From assembly GCA_026120035.1 (NCBI GenBank), contig JALRME010000005.1:434001-498000 (forward strand): a stretch of DNA of 64,000 bases. The letters are read 5' to 3'. Each line of letters starts with the position of its first letter. Position 1 is the first letter of the stretch. Origin of the DNA: Coleophoma eucalyptorum. Taxonomy: Eukaryota > Ascomycota > Leotiomycetes > Helotiales > Dermateaceae. Shown here piece after piece: positions 47,203 to 57,980 of the stretch. The notes under the pieces were generated by a model. That model was not told where the DNA came from, made no database searches, and saw only the letters and a program-made list of their open reading frames with translations. Position numbers and translations under genes: made by a program.

Positions 47203-47488
47203 CTATGTATTTATAACTGGAATTAAAAGGAATCTTTGTACGCAAAGTGGTATCATTGGCAATGCCGCAGGAAGACGACCGAACCCCAGCTCCATCGTGC
47301 CAAACCAGACCATGCTATACAAGGCACCGAATCCCATCAATGCCAATATCCCAACGCCAGTTCCCATTCTCAATCCTACATGTAAATAGCGCAGATGATC
47401 ATTTCTTATTCTTCCCACCCTCGAGACTGAGATCCAAAGACCATAGGCTTTCAAAAATCATACTCCGCCTAGTCGGGCTGGTCCCCAT
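47203..47488 (-). CDS. Possible small membrane protein, 65 residues
   Basis: Tentative. Two exons (47488-47464, 47375-47203) with an 88-bp intron (GTATGA...TGTAG) would encode 65 residues: a basic start (MGTSPTRRRLRMG), one or two hydrophobic segments (VGILALMGFGALYSMVWFG, then LPAALPMIPLCV) and a short tail. The charge and hydrophobic pattern resembles small mitochondrial or ER membrane proteins, but no family is recognised. It starts only 51 bp past the stop of ATG11 on the same strand, so it would need a promoter inside ATG11, or the segment could be ATG11 3' UTR. A second reading of the same bases ends in SLDLSLEGGKNKK and may compete. Confidence 0.25.
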
Positions 47489-47538
47489 GGAGGTGGCAGC
47501 ACTCGCATTCGAATTCTATACGCCACATCAGCGCAGGT

Positions 47539-50500
47539 TCAGGGGCCCATTAGTTCATCGATATTGTGATTGCCCACCTCAGTAGTCAGTGTCCTGTCTC
47601 CACTATCGTTCTGATACGGATCCTGTCTGCTACTACTACCAATAGCCTGCGCATCTGATACTCCATCCACCGGCTGACCTGCTGGTATTGACTTCAAAGA
47701 GGCAGCCCCTGATCCACCCTGCACAGGTTTGCTTATCGCAAGCAAAGACTTCTTCGAGTTATTGCTACTCCGTCGACTATCAAGACTCTTGCTAAGCGTC
47801 TTATTGATACCTTCCACGCCACCACTGGAGGATTTTTTCGATCGTCTGATATCGCCACTTGCATCCACGTGCGTGCTGGCTACTGTGCTTTTTCCAAGGC
47901 CAGGTGTAGATGGTGCACCAGGCTTCTCTTCATGTGCATCAATGAGGTACCATCTTAGGCCATCTGAAAGGTCAAAAGGATTGTCATCTTCGAAAGAGTC
48001 CCCACCATTACTGGTTTCACCAAATGATCTTCCATCAGACACATTGAGATTCGTACTTGATATAGACTTGGAAAGATCTACCACGCGGTCTTCAATCTTT
48101 GAGATTCTTGCAACAAGCCAATCGCGATGTCGGAGTTTATGGGAGTCTTGCTCACGAAGGAAGTAGTGAGGAGCACCAACGTTGAAAGCTGCCCAAGCCC
48201 CTGTAGCTTGGTTGCGAGTTGGTAGAAAGAGTGCTAAATCACCTTCTTTGAAGCTTTTGAACGCAATCTTCTCATGTGCCTCCTTCTGAGCGCTATGTGA
48301 CTTTTCTCGGTAGGCTCGTGCATCTCGCGAGTACTTCCTCACGGTATAATCGAGATCTCTCACTCGCTTCATGATTGTATTGCAGAATGCCTCCATGTCA
48401 AAACAGTCAACGACGTTCAAAAAGGCCTCGTATTTGGGTAACTCGGCCTCTGTGTCGTCATTGTTCATCCAATAGAGTAGTTCCAAATCCCCACTATCCG
48501 TCATGGCCTTCTTCATGATTGCACCCGAAATGCTTCGCTTTAAACTCGAGCCAGGTTCGGAAAGCTCATTGTGCGTTGACCGGTCTGGCTTTGGCATTCT
48601 TTGAATTGTCATAGAGCCTGCCTCTCGAGTGACGGAGTAACTCAATTGTTCCAGTAGAATACACAATTGGTCGTTTTGTGCATAGATTCGTTGACTAAGG
48701 TCCTTGGTTCTTACGGTGCGAGCCTCGAATCGATCTGTAAGTTGTTTGTACTTCACCTGAGAAGAATTGAGCTTTTCAATTGTCATCCTCAATTCTTCCT
48801 CCAAACTTCCGATGTGTGACATTCTAGAAGCTAGATCTTCAGACAAGCTTGTGACTTTACGTTCTTCTTCCTCCAAACGACTCTGAATAGCTTCCGAGCC
48901 TGTTTCTCCATCAGCAATCTTGGTTCTCAGCGAGCTCAATTGCAAGCGCTCATCTGCTAGCTCGGTTTCCAAGGCTGTGAATTTTGCTTGTTCGGAGCTA
49001 AGAGCCTCCCGCAATTGAGAGGTTTCCTTTTCTTCTGCAGATAGACACTCTCTGATCGTCGTAAGTTCAGCCTTCAAATCAGCTATAGTATTTTCAGCAG
49101 CATCTGCGTCGGCCTTCGCAATTGCTACGTCGCGTTTATTTGTTTCCAGATCAGCAACAAAATCTTCGGTGGTCTGGAGCAAAACATTGGCTAAGGCACC
49201 GAAATCGCTGGGCACAGAGGTGCCTGGAGATAATTTTCCATGTATGGCCTCGAAAGTTTTGAGCTGTTCTTCTTCGGACGATTCTGCTCGTATGGCACGT
49301 GCTGTGAGGATTTTATTTTCTTCCCTAAGCTTTTCGAGCTGTCTCTCTAAAGCCTCGTTTGTCTCACGCTGCAACTTGGCATCGTTGCGAAGGAAATCAA
49401 CCTGGCCTTGAGCCTTCTGCGCTTCCACTCCATTCTCTTTTCGAAGTCTTTCAACTTCATCCTGAAGAGAGCGAACGCGATCATCGACATTCTCGCGAGA
49501 TCCAAGGAAACGATCCATTTCATCCTCCAAGTCTTCATTCTTGGCTTTAAGTCGTTTGATCTCTCCCTCAAGTGATTTTCGCTCCTCGATGAACTCTCTT
49601 TGCTGGGCATCAAAGTTATCCATGAGATCTTTTTTCATTGAGTTGGCTTCCTCAAACTGTGTCCGTATATCATTGGCGGCGTGGGTCTTTGCCGAAATCT
49701 CTTTTTCCATGCCAGAGAGACGCTCTCTTTCTGCAATGAGCTCCGCTTCTAGACTCATCAATTTCTGCTGGACTGCCTTCTCCTCGGCACCTTGGGTTGC
49801 TGAAAAACGACGAGATGATGTGGAAGAGCGCCGCGACAGGTTATCTTGCAAACGTGGTGAGGCTAGCGGATTGATAGCAAGTTGAGCTTCAGGACTCGGG
49901 CTAGCTACGTGGAAAATATTGCCTGTCGACGTGCGACTGACGTGACTTTGACGATGCAACAAATCTTCAAGTCTTCGAACTCGACTTTCTGCAGTCTTGA
50001 GTTTGCTTTCAGTTTTCGACTTTTCCTGTTGCAACGAGCGAATCATCTCATCATCGCCTCTCATAAGAAGTGTACTTCGACCCAGTGCCGCCTCATGTAC
50101 ACTTCCAGCTTTAAAAGCCTTCGCTCGCTTGATTTGTTGTTTTGTCGGATTGTTCAGCTCCGAGATGATCCTAGAAACCTCCTTTGTAAGCTCCAGGTTC
50201 GCGTCTCGTGATTGCAAGACGGCGATAATGTCATCCAATTCTTTTCGGTCTGTTTCAGGCCATTCTTGCTCTTCGCCATGTAGAGTCACGTCAAGACCTA
50301 AGACACTAGTTTCTGTCTTATCGCCCCACAAGACTGCGCCAGTACTCTTCTGCCATTTACGTCGCCGTCTGGCTTCCTCATCCTTAAATACAGCCAAGTC
50401 GTTAGCCAGCGTTGAAGAGTCTGACTTCACCTTCTCGTTCCATTCTCGTCGCTTGATTGACTCGGCCAGGAAAGCAGCATATGTTACGGGTAACGTGTGC

Positions 50501-51819
50501 ATGGACGTGAGCGTGTTGAATGCGTTCATTCCATCATTGTCCAAGGCAATTGTTGACAGCCTTGATTTAAGATCAGCCAGTAACGCTGTCAGACCAGCAA
50601 GATCATGCATTGTTTCTAGTGACTCGGCTGCAACTGAGTTGCGCAGCTCCGTGGCAACTCTCACGATGCCATTCATTTCCACGCTTCGTTTTGATAAGCT
50701 GGGAAGTAGGTTTCGCGTATGCAAAAGAGCTGACTTCGAAGCCTGAGAAATATTCTTTGATGTATTCGCATAACCAAGAACATTCTCATAGTCGTTGCCG
50801 ACCTTTTTGGCAATTGCCTCGATATCTTGGAGCAAATGCAAAGATTCGTCAGAACTCCTAAGCGCATTTCTATTGGGGCTTTTTTCAAACTTGTCGTTGA
50901 GGGCATCGGTGCCTCGGAAGAGCTTGTCTATCCTGGTTTTTAGATCTGCGCTGTTACGAGCCATCTGCGCCGATAAGGCTCCTGCCAGTTTCTCTGCCTT
51001 CTTCACATCGTCCACGTCGATTAGATCCACCAAAGTTGGGCCTAGTTTGCTACTCCGAAATGTGCGGCCGGTGATAAACTTTAGCATATGCGAAGAAGCT
51101 GGTATGGATCTCATTTGCGCAAGAGAAGTCTCCAAATCTGTTCCGTATATAGCCTGGTCCTTTTGTACATCACTCGCCCAGCTCTGAAAATCTCGATGTT
51201 CTTCCTCAATACTTTTTATGTGTATTTCGAGATTCCTATATGCTGCCTCAAGGCACTGCGTGATAACGAATATCTCATCGTATCTCTGCTGTGCAGTGGC
51301 TGACATAGCCGCACATTCTCCCAAAACCTTCTGCGTCCACGAATGACGAGCCTCAAAAAGATCCTTCCATGCTTGTAGGTTGGTCTGATCGCCGATCGTG
51401 TCTGGGGGTTTTGCGACGCTGTATTTGTCAGGGAGAGGGATCTCCGACGCCAGCGATTTCGTAGACGTTGCCGAGGACGATTGGATGATTCGGCTGTCAT
51501 ACACATAGATCTCCTTCTATTTCAGATGTCAGATAAGATTATACCAGGCAATGCGAAGGCGACCTACCTCAGTTTGAAGAGTCTGCTGGCGCAGCTGGCG
51601 CACGGCTTTGCCTTGAGCGGTCAGGAATATGTGATCTGGCGGAGCTATTGAGCTATGCTTTGCAACCCAGGTCTTGAAGGCATCGACCCTACTTACAATC
51701 AGTATATCATCAAAATAAAAACTGAGTGGTCGCGTTGGAATAGATACTGACGAAGAGATAGCTTCAGTGTCTGCTTGAAGGCGCTGTCCGCTATGGGCGA
51801 TGAAGACCTGTAGAGCCAT
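47539..51819 (-). CDS. ATG11: Autophagy-related protein 11 (ATG11/Cvt9)
   Basis: Three exons (51819-51752, 51688-51568, 51516-47539) give about 1388 residues. The N-terminal part is a ubiquitin-like fold (MALQVFIAHSGQRLQ, then DHIFLTAQGKAVR). Long coiled coils occupy about residues 520-1020. The C-terminal Atg11 domain carries the hallmark FKSFKEGDLALFLPTRNQ and WAAFNVGAPHYFLRE near residue 1150-1175, followed by a disordered Ser-rich tail. Atg11 is the scaffold of selective autophagy; it binds cargo receptors and Atg1 at the phagophore assembly site. The ATG at 51819 is chosen; the frame stays open upstream but without ATG or similarity. The second acceptor is set at TAG so that the junction reads TEKEIYVYDSR, as in relatives. 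Confidence 0.94.
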
Positions 51820-52157
51820 TTCGCGCGCCCTTTGCTCTACGTATGCAGCAAGCTGCACGGAATCCGGAGGCAGCAACGAGAGTGATGTATTCTAAATCGC
51901 ATGACAAAGGAAAGGAAAGAAATGTCGAGTTCAGAAGGTTTCAGTATGGATATCACAAGGCTCCGATGATGTGAGTCGCCCCGTCACCGGCTAGAACCTA
52001 GTGCCGACTAGTTCTAGCGTCGGCAGATATGGGCCAATTTGGGACGTGTTGGTGAGGACGCACGCGCGCCTGAGTTACTAGACAGGCGCAGGAGCCAAAC
52101 AACAAACATAATCAACAAACATTGTCTGACCTTTGGTTAGGTTTCAGATCTGCAGTC
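51820..52157. promoter_or_regulatory. Divergent promoter between ATG11 and the CENP-H-like gene
   Basis: 338 bp between two divergent starts. No TATA box is evident. A GC-rich patch with GTGCCGACTAG words lies at 52000-52025. Confidence 0.45.
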
Positions 52158-52979
52158 ATGGCTGACCCACAAGTGGACAAGATGGAAGGCGTCGAGTTGA
52201 CCAACGCCGAGAACGCTGAGAGCTATCCTCTGCTCACGGAGGATGAGAAACGTGTGCTGGAGCTCTATGATAGACTTGAAGAGCTTCAGCTTGAGATGGC
52301 AGTTTTGAAAGCCCATGGAATTCTCTCCAACGGTTAGTTCAGCCTCACATGTTAATCACGTGTTCTAAAAGAATTAGATCCTCCGCAAGAAGCTTCGGAG
52401 TTGGATATCCAGGTGGCACGAGACCAATTTCTCGAGGCCAAAGCAAGCTATTCATCTAGATCCAACATCATCGACACCGTCCTGATAGCAAATCCAATAT
52501 CCAATGCTGTCCATGCCGGACCCAATGCCTCTATCGTCGAAGTGTAAGTATGCTTTCCCAGTTTGCGGGTTCTTCCTGCTGATTGAACATTTAGAGACTT
52601 ATTACCTTTAATCGAACAACGTGATAAGCTTTCGGTATCTTTCGCGGAGCTCACAACCAAAGTCCGTTCTACTCGTGAGGAATTGACCGAGACTGAGAGT
52701 GAACATGTACTTCTTGCACGCGAGAATGCCAAGTTGGCAGCGACCATGATATCTTTAGCAGATGAAGCCAGGAATCAGAACAAAGATGTCATTGCAGACC
52801 CAGAGTCTCGCACACAGATGAACGAGTTGGAGCAAGGTGTGAAAGAAAGTCGGCAAAGATGGAGGATTATGAAGGGCACGACAAGTGCTGTTATTGCTGG
52901 TAGTGGAGTGGATTGGGCAAGAGATCCGAAGCTACTGGAAATTGTTCTCGATGCTGATAATGAAGGCGATGAAAGATAG
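52158..52979 (+). CDS. CENP-H-like inner kinetochore protein
   Basis: Three exons (52158-52332, 52378-52543, 52595-52979) give about 241 residues. The N-terminus is acidic. The protein is almost wholly helical and coiled-coil (VLELYDRLEELQLEMAVLKA; ARENAKLAATMISLADEA). The C-terminal stretch RWRIMKGTTSAVIAGSGVDW followed by ARDPKLLEIVLD matches what is known of fungal CENP-H (Fta3/Mcm16) proteins, which belong to the constitutive centromere network of the inner kinetochore. Introns are 45 and 51 bp. The start is the first ATG of the open frame (CAGTCATGG). The family call rests on the C-terminal motif and size, so it is less firm than its neighbours. Confidence 0.65.
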
Positions 52980-55789
52980 TTAATAAATTGCATTCACTTT
53001 ATGAAATGCAGCTGTGACCATTATAAAGTCGTTATCTAGAGCTCTCTCGCTTGCAAAAGCAACGCATCAATGGTAGTCACAACTCATGGGCTATTGAAAG
53101 TATGTCAAGAACAGCAAGGCTAATATTTCTCTCAAGTGAAATCAGTGACTAAGTCGGAAATCTTACAGTTCCTAGAGTATCTTCAGTTAAGTATAAATAA
53201 TAGAATAAAATTGCTCTCGTAGAAATTGGATGTCCATATGGAGTTACCTCCCGGTAGTGAGTGCCACCGTACTCATGCTTAGACGTGTTATGGCTTTACA
53301 ATATCCTTACATATTACACACTTGATACAGAGAGGCGAGGCAAATAGGAAGCACCAAAGTAGCCAGTTTCACAATAATAAATATAAAACAGCTGTATCCA
53401 TTTTATGCAATTATGCTTGCTATTACTCCGAGTCGAAGAAAAGGCTTCCTATGAGGTAGGTAGCACAGTTTGAACAGGCCAATGTGGGGTACATTTTATT
53501 GAATTCCTGAGCTTGAGATTTAACTTCTTGGTCTTACTTGCCCTAATGGATATTATTACTTACAGAACGTCCTCTCCATATCGCTTCAGGGATTGGATTA
53601 ATGCCAGGTACCCAGGCGCTTTTGTTCTCGGTGACTAAAGTCGCTTGGTTTAGTATACGACAATCAGAACAAGAAACGACAAGCTATATGGTTGCACTAG
53701 GTGAAATGCTATTCACAGCAGACTGAATCGTAGATAGCTGAGTAGCTATAAGGCTTTGACCATGAGAAATACTAAATACTGTTCCAGAACGTATGATTAG
53801 CGGCCGACTCAAATCTATGCACAAAACGCTTTTACTTTAGTCTATCCTAACGACAGACTTATTTCTTTAGCCTCTACTAGCGATGGCCGAATAACTATTG
53901 ATTCTATTGACCCCTAAGAATCTCAAAAGTAGACTGGGTTGTCCATAGCTGCTCCTCAAGTTGACTTTGTTCAAAATTTCATCCACCACGGTCTCTGAAC
54001 AAGTCCTTGATTTCGGTTATCCTCCACCCACCGCCATGAAATAGAGCGACCTCTCATATACTCCTTCGATAAGTGCTCAACCTGTTTGTCTGTTCGCATT
54101 ACAGTTGAAATAGTTGGGGATTGAGGACTTTCAAAGCGCATGTCATGATGAAATATATGATCAAAAACATAAACAGTCACGTCCATTCTCTACGGTGCAG
54201 GGTACGACGTAGAGATCCAGGGACGAGACTACCGGTATAGTTATTAAGATCGGTACCAAGAGAAGCAACAGTCCAAAAAGCTGAATTTTATTCATACTCA
54301 ATTATAGCTATAGTCTTTTAGAAATTTCAATGAAGACTAACTCCTACATGTCCGTGGATGTTGAAGCCCAGCACGTGTCAAGCTCAAGAGAGAAACAATA
54401 GATTGACCTGCCTACAGTACAAGTTAGTGGGATGTAGCCCGTAATACCGATCCTGCGTGTTGTGCAGACTCCTATTTGCTCCTATTTGTAGCCAGCAATC
54501 GCACAAAATCACCTGTGATATCCAATAGTTATGCATTGCCTATGGCGATCTACCGAGGCATCTTGCCGCATTTGGGATGGTCTTTTGTCACGTGATATCA
54601 ACTTTGTGAATTGCGCGCCTGCTGCCTTTCTTTGTCGTCTTTATCGCTTCGGCCCACGATTTTATGGGGATACTTTCAGAAGAATGCAGGATTAGATGAG
54701 ACTGAGGGTTAGTTGATTGTCTGCGGCGTGATGTCAACATCGGCAGGATGTGCTGCGACTTGCCGATATTTGCGCAGGCGGAATGGCAGGAGCGTTACTA
54801 AGGTAAGCTCAAGCCTCAAGCCAGGTGCAGCACCGCATGGAAAGGCAAGCAGAAAACAGCGAAAGGCGCGGAAAGTGAGGAGGGAACGCTGCCCTAAACA
54901 AAAACCGAACAGAAATAGAAACAGAAAGAAAGAACTCCGCAAGCTTGGAGAGACCACGGCGTGCCTTGGAGCGGGTGTCGATTCGGTAAGGCAAGGCAAG
55001 GCAAGGGGAAAGATCTCTATGAATCCATAATCGGCTGCGGTGGTGTGATGGTAGGGAGACGATGGGTACCAGAGTGCCAGCGTGCCAGTACGACACCCTC
55101 CTGTGCGGACAAGACAGTGGTACCCTCCCGTCGCACCAGGGCGCAGAGGGCAGAGGGTAGTGCATGACGGAAGGCTGGCCATTCTTCCCAAAGCGAGCTG
55201 TACCTACGAGTGCAAGCCTCTGTTTATGCTTGCCACTTATTATGGTGGGAAGTGGAAGTGGGAAGGGGGAAGGGAGGGGGAGAGAGCGCCGACAGCCAAT
55301 GACTTGGGCTTAAGCGTGGAGTAGGTGCGCGTTGTGACTTCCTGCCCGGACCAACTTCTGGCTGCCTCAGGCAGGCCCCTAAAGACTGCCAAACGTGCCC
55401 TCCCCCTTCCTCGCTGCTACTTTCTACTGCACTTTCTGCTGCTGCTCTTCCTTTCTCTCCTCACAGTACAACCACCGCAAGCAAAATCACCATACTCTGT
55501 AGTAAGTGATCCATCCCCATACAAATTCGTTATGCATCGCTTCCATCCAAACAGCACATAAAGTCGCTGCAGTCGCAATTGACTTTTCTCATCAACAACG
55601 CGTTTTTTCTGCTTTCAAATCCTCATTCTTGTCTTGTTTCTCCTTCTGCTTCATGTCGTCGGCGCGTCACTTGGTCGCGATCGCCATCTTGTTGGTCTCT
55701 TAACCAAAGCTATAGACTAACTCGCTCTACTTAATAGCAGCTCCACCACCGAGCTTTCTACATACTCCAAACTACCAATTTACCTTCGT
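52980..55789. other. Gene-poor region upstream of NHP6
   Basis: 2.8 kb without a convincing gene. 52980-54500 is AT-rich and full of stops in all frames. It contains a minus-strand 71-codon ATG ORF at 53971-54186, of unknown meaning, and weak retroelement-like words near 53640-53740. 54700-55200 holds purine-rich and tandem-repeat sequence. From about 55380 the plus strand becomes pyrimidine-rich, which fits the NHP6 promoter and leader. Confidence 0.45.
54989..55006. repeat. GGCAA pentanucleotide repeat, 3.4 copies
   Basis: Three perfect GGCAA copies and a partial fourth, about 1 kb upstream of NHP6. Confidence 0.75.
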
Positions 55790-56039
55790 GTAAGTTTTCC
55801 CAACTCGATTCTGAGCTTTATCTCTCCAAAACCGCGATCGCGATCTTGTTTTCGACTTTGCGACCGACCTCGACGTCAACGACGACATCTCGCGCCGACG
55901 CGACGAGCTATCACCACCAACACAGTCCCCTCACCTTCTACTCTCCACAACACGTTGATATTGTCGCCAACTTCACTCTTTGCTTTCTTGTCATCGTTCT
56001 ATTTTGCGCATGAAAGCTAACGTCAATTTCTTCTAACAG
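55790..56039 (+). other. Predicted intron in the NHP6 5' UTR
   Basis: A strong donor (GTAAGT at 55790) and an acceptor preceded by a pyrimidine tract (TTCTTCTAACAG, ending 56039) define a 250-bp intron. It ends 20 bp before the NHP6 ATG. A CTAAC branch word lies near the acceptor. Removing it also removes an upstream ATG at 56009. Leader introns are common in highly expressed fungal genes. Not confirmed by transcript data. Confidence 0.5.
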
Positions 56040-56059
56040 TTCTCAACACCACCTTTACC

Positions 56060-56522
56060 ATGCCTAAGGAGAAGACCACCAAGCGTGCCACCAAGGGTCG
56101 TGCTGAGAAAAAGAAGAAGGGTATGTTGTCTTATTTTGATCGCCTTGTTTTTGCGACCGTACTGACCAAATACAGACCCCAACGCGCCAAAGCGTGGTTT
56201 GTCTGCATACATGTTCTTCGCCAACGAGCAGCGTGAGAACGTCCGTGAGGAGAACCCAGGAATCAGCTTCGGTATGTTTCAATCTCCAATCGTAGCTGCG
56301 CATGTCTAACGCGTCAACAGGTCAAGTTGGCAAGGTTCTTGGTGAGCGATGGAAGGCTTTGAACGAGAAGCAACGCTCCCCATATGAGGCCAAGGCTGCC
56401 CAAGACAAGAAGCGTTACGAGGATGAGAAGGCCAACTACAATGCAAGTACTCGCTTCTTTATAGTTTTTCAGAGATACTAACATCTTTACAGGCTGACGC
56501 CGAGGAAGAGGAATCTTCTTAA
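56060..56522 (+). CDS. NHP6: Non-histone chromosomal protein 6 (HMG-box)
   Basis: Four exons (56060-56120, 56176-56271, 56321-56442, 56493-56522) give 102 residues, the usual size. The basic tail ([14 protein letters not shown]) precedes one HMG box: [34 protein letters not shown] and [17 protein letters not shown] short acidic end (ADAEEEESS) follows. The protein bends DNA without sequence specificity and helps FACT, SWI/SNF and Pol III transcription. The third intron has a GC donor (AAT|GCAAGT) and a perfect TACTAAC branch site before ACAG. Using the nearby GT donor instead would end the protein at NAS, without the acidic tail found in relatives. The leader is CT-rich, as in strongly expressed genes. 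Confidence 0.95.
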
Positions 56523-57980
56523 ATGCATTGTATCAATACCTGTACTTCAACTGCTTCTCATTGTTACGCGAGGACACTCATGATTTCGTGATGAGCTCCC
56601 ATACGTAATGGCAATCGCAGGGGCTTATGGGATCGGTTTCTCCTTTTTATCAGGATGGGGGTTCGCTTGCACATGGGGATATGGGAAATGAATTGTGCTT
56701 TTTATTTCGTTATTTGACATTGCGAGGAAACGTTGCTATGACTTATGGACCAGATCACAGTGGTGATCTTGTTCAAGGATATCATCGGACACACTTCTCC
56801 GACCTATTGCCAGCATGAGGGGCTCTCGTGCAAAACAATAGGCGTAGAATGATATCATCTGTACTCTAGGTTTGCATTAATGTGCTACATCCACAATCCT
56901 GAAGCCTGTGGTTCGTGAATGCTCGTCTGGTTTCTACATGAATCTCATATGCATAATCTACCCTCCCTTCGCGCAACTGGCCCAGCGGCTTGGGAGGCAT
57001 CGATCAAGTCCAACCTGGTCTTGACAAGGGTAGGCTAGTCTTTTGGTGCCGCAGGATCTTATCTATGTCAACATCTTTCGACGCGTCGCGTCGCGACAAT
57101 CATCAAACCGCCACCTCCAGCTACCCCTTAGACACTGATGTTCTTTCCAGCGCGAACAAGTCTCATCGATAGTCCGGGTCGACATGGGCTGTGGCAGGGA
57201 AGACACGATTAACGAGTCTCTGCCTCTGCGCGTGCTAGTGCACTGCAAGATGCAGATGCAGATGCAAGTCCGTTTTCGGCTGCTGCCCCCAATGGATGAA
57301 TGGATGGTTGAGCAAGGTCTTTGGTACGCTTACTCAGTAGTTCGTTGGCGACCTTGACCAGAATTAAAGATGGGGATGTGCTATCGGATTTACCGAGCAA
57401 GTCCGAATTCTCACTGGCCTGACCCACGAGTTAGGAGACACACAATGAATCTGAGAGTCGCAAGTCCGAAGACTTGCAGGCTCTTTTTTGGGTTTGCACT
57501 TTCCACATTTATCAGCGTCGTCCTCTCGGTCATGCATTTGCTTTGTTCTAGCCTTTATGTCTTCTTACGCTGCAAGCGACAGCTCATTCCACCCGCAAAA
57601 TATCAACGCAATGGCACAGGACTTGTAGCATCAGCCAGCCTACAGCCTCGTACCATTCGCCTGGTCAATCGACTTCTGCAGATACTGTACATGCTTGTCA
57701 TCGTGGCAGCCCAAATCTCCACAGAATCTCTCTGGACTGGCGCACGAATGGGTCGCTTCGGCGCCATGCACGCGGTCGCTTGTCTCCGGAACTTCGTGGG
57801 TTCTGTACAGTACACTCGCATAAGGTAGGCAGGCCTCTCTGATTGTAGCAGGCGGAGTCGCGATGCACGTCTATCAAGCATGGACACGTCAGAGATCGCT
57901 GGGAAAACTCTTCCATCTCCCTCTATATTGTGAGTTAGTCTGGTCGCAGAGCCGCAAGCGTTGTGCGAGCCCGTTGAAAG
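56523..57980. other. Intergenic: NHP6 3' flank and upstream region of the disrupted gene
   Basis: 1.46 kb. No supported gene. A 152-codon frame at 57370-57828 starts at ATG and has two hydrophobic stretches, but no family, no splice support and an equally open opposite strand. GCAGAT tandem words lie near 57245-57265. Confidence 0.4.

Noticed and set aside
53971..54186. Minus-strand 71-codon ATG frame (MDVTVYVFDHIFHHD...)
   Set aside because: Composition is protein-like, but there is no family match, no exon partners and the surroundings are decayed.
57370..57828. 152-codon ATG frame with two hydrophobic stretches
   Set aside because: Lies in the upstream region of the disrupted gene, with an equally open antisense frame and no recognised family.
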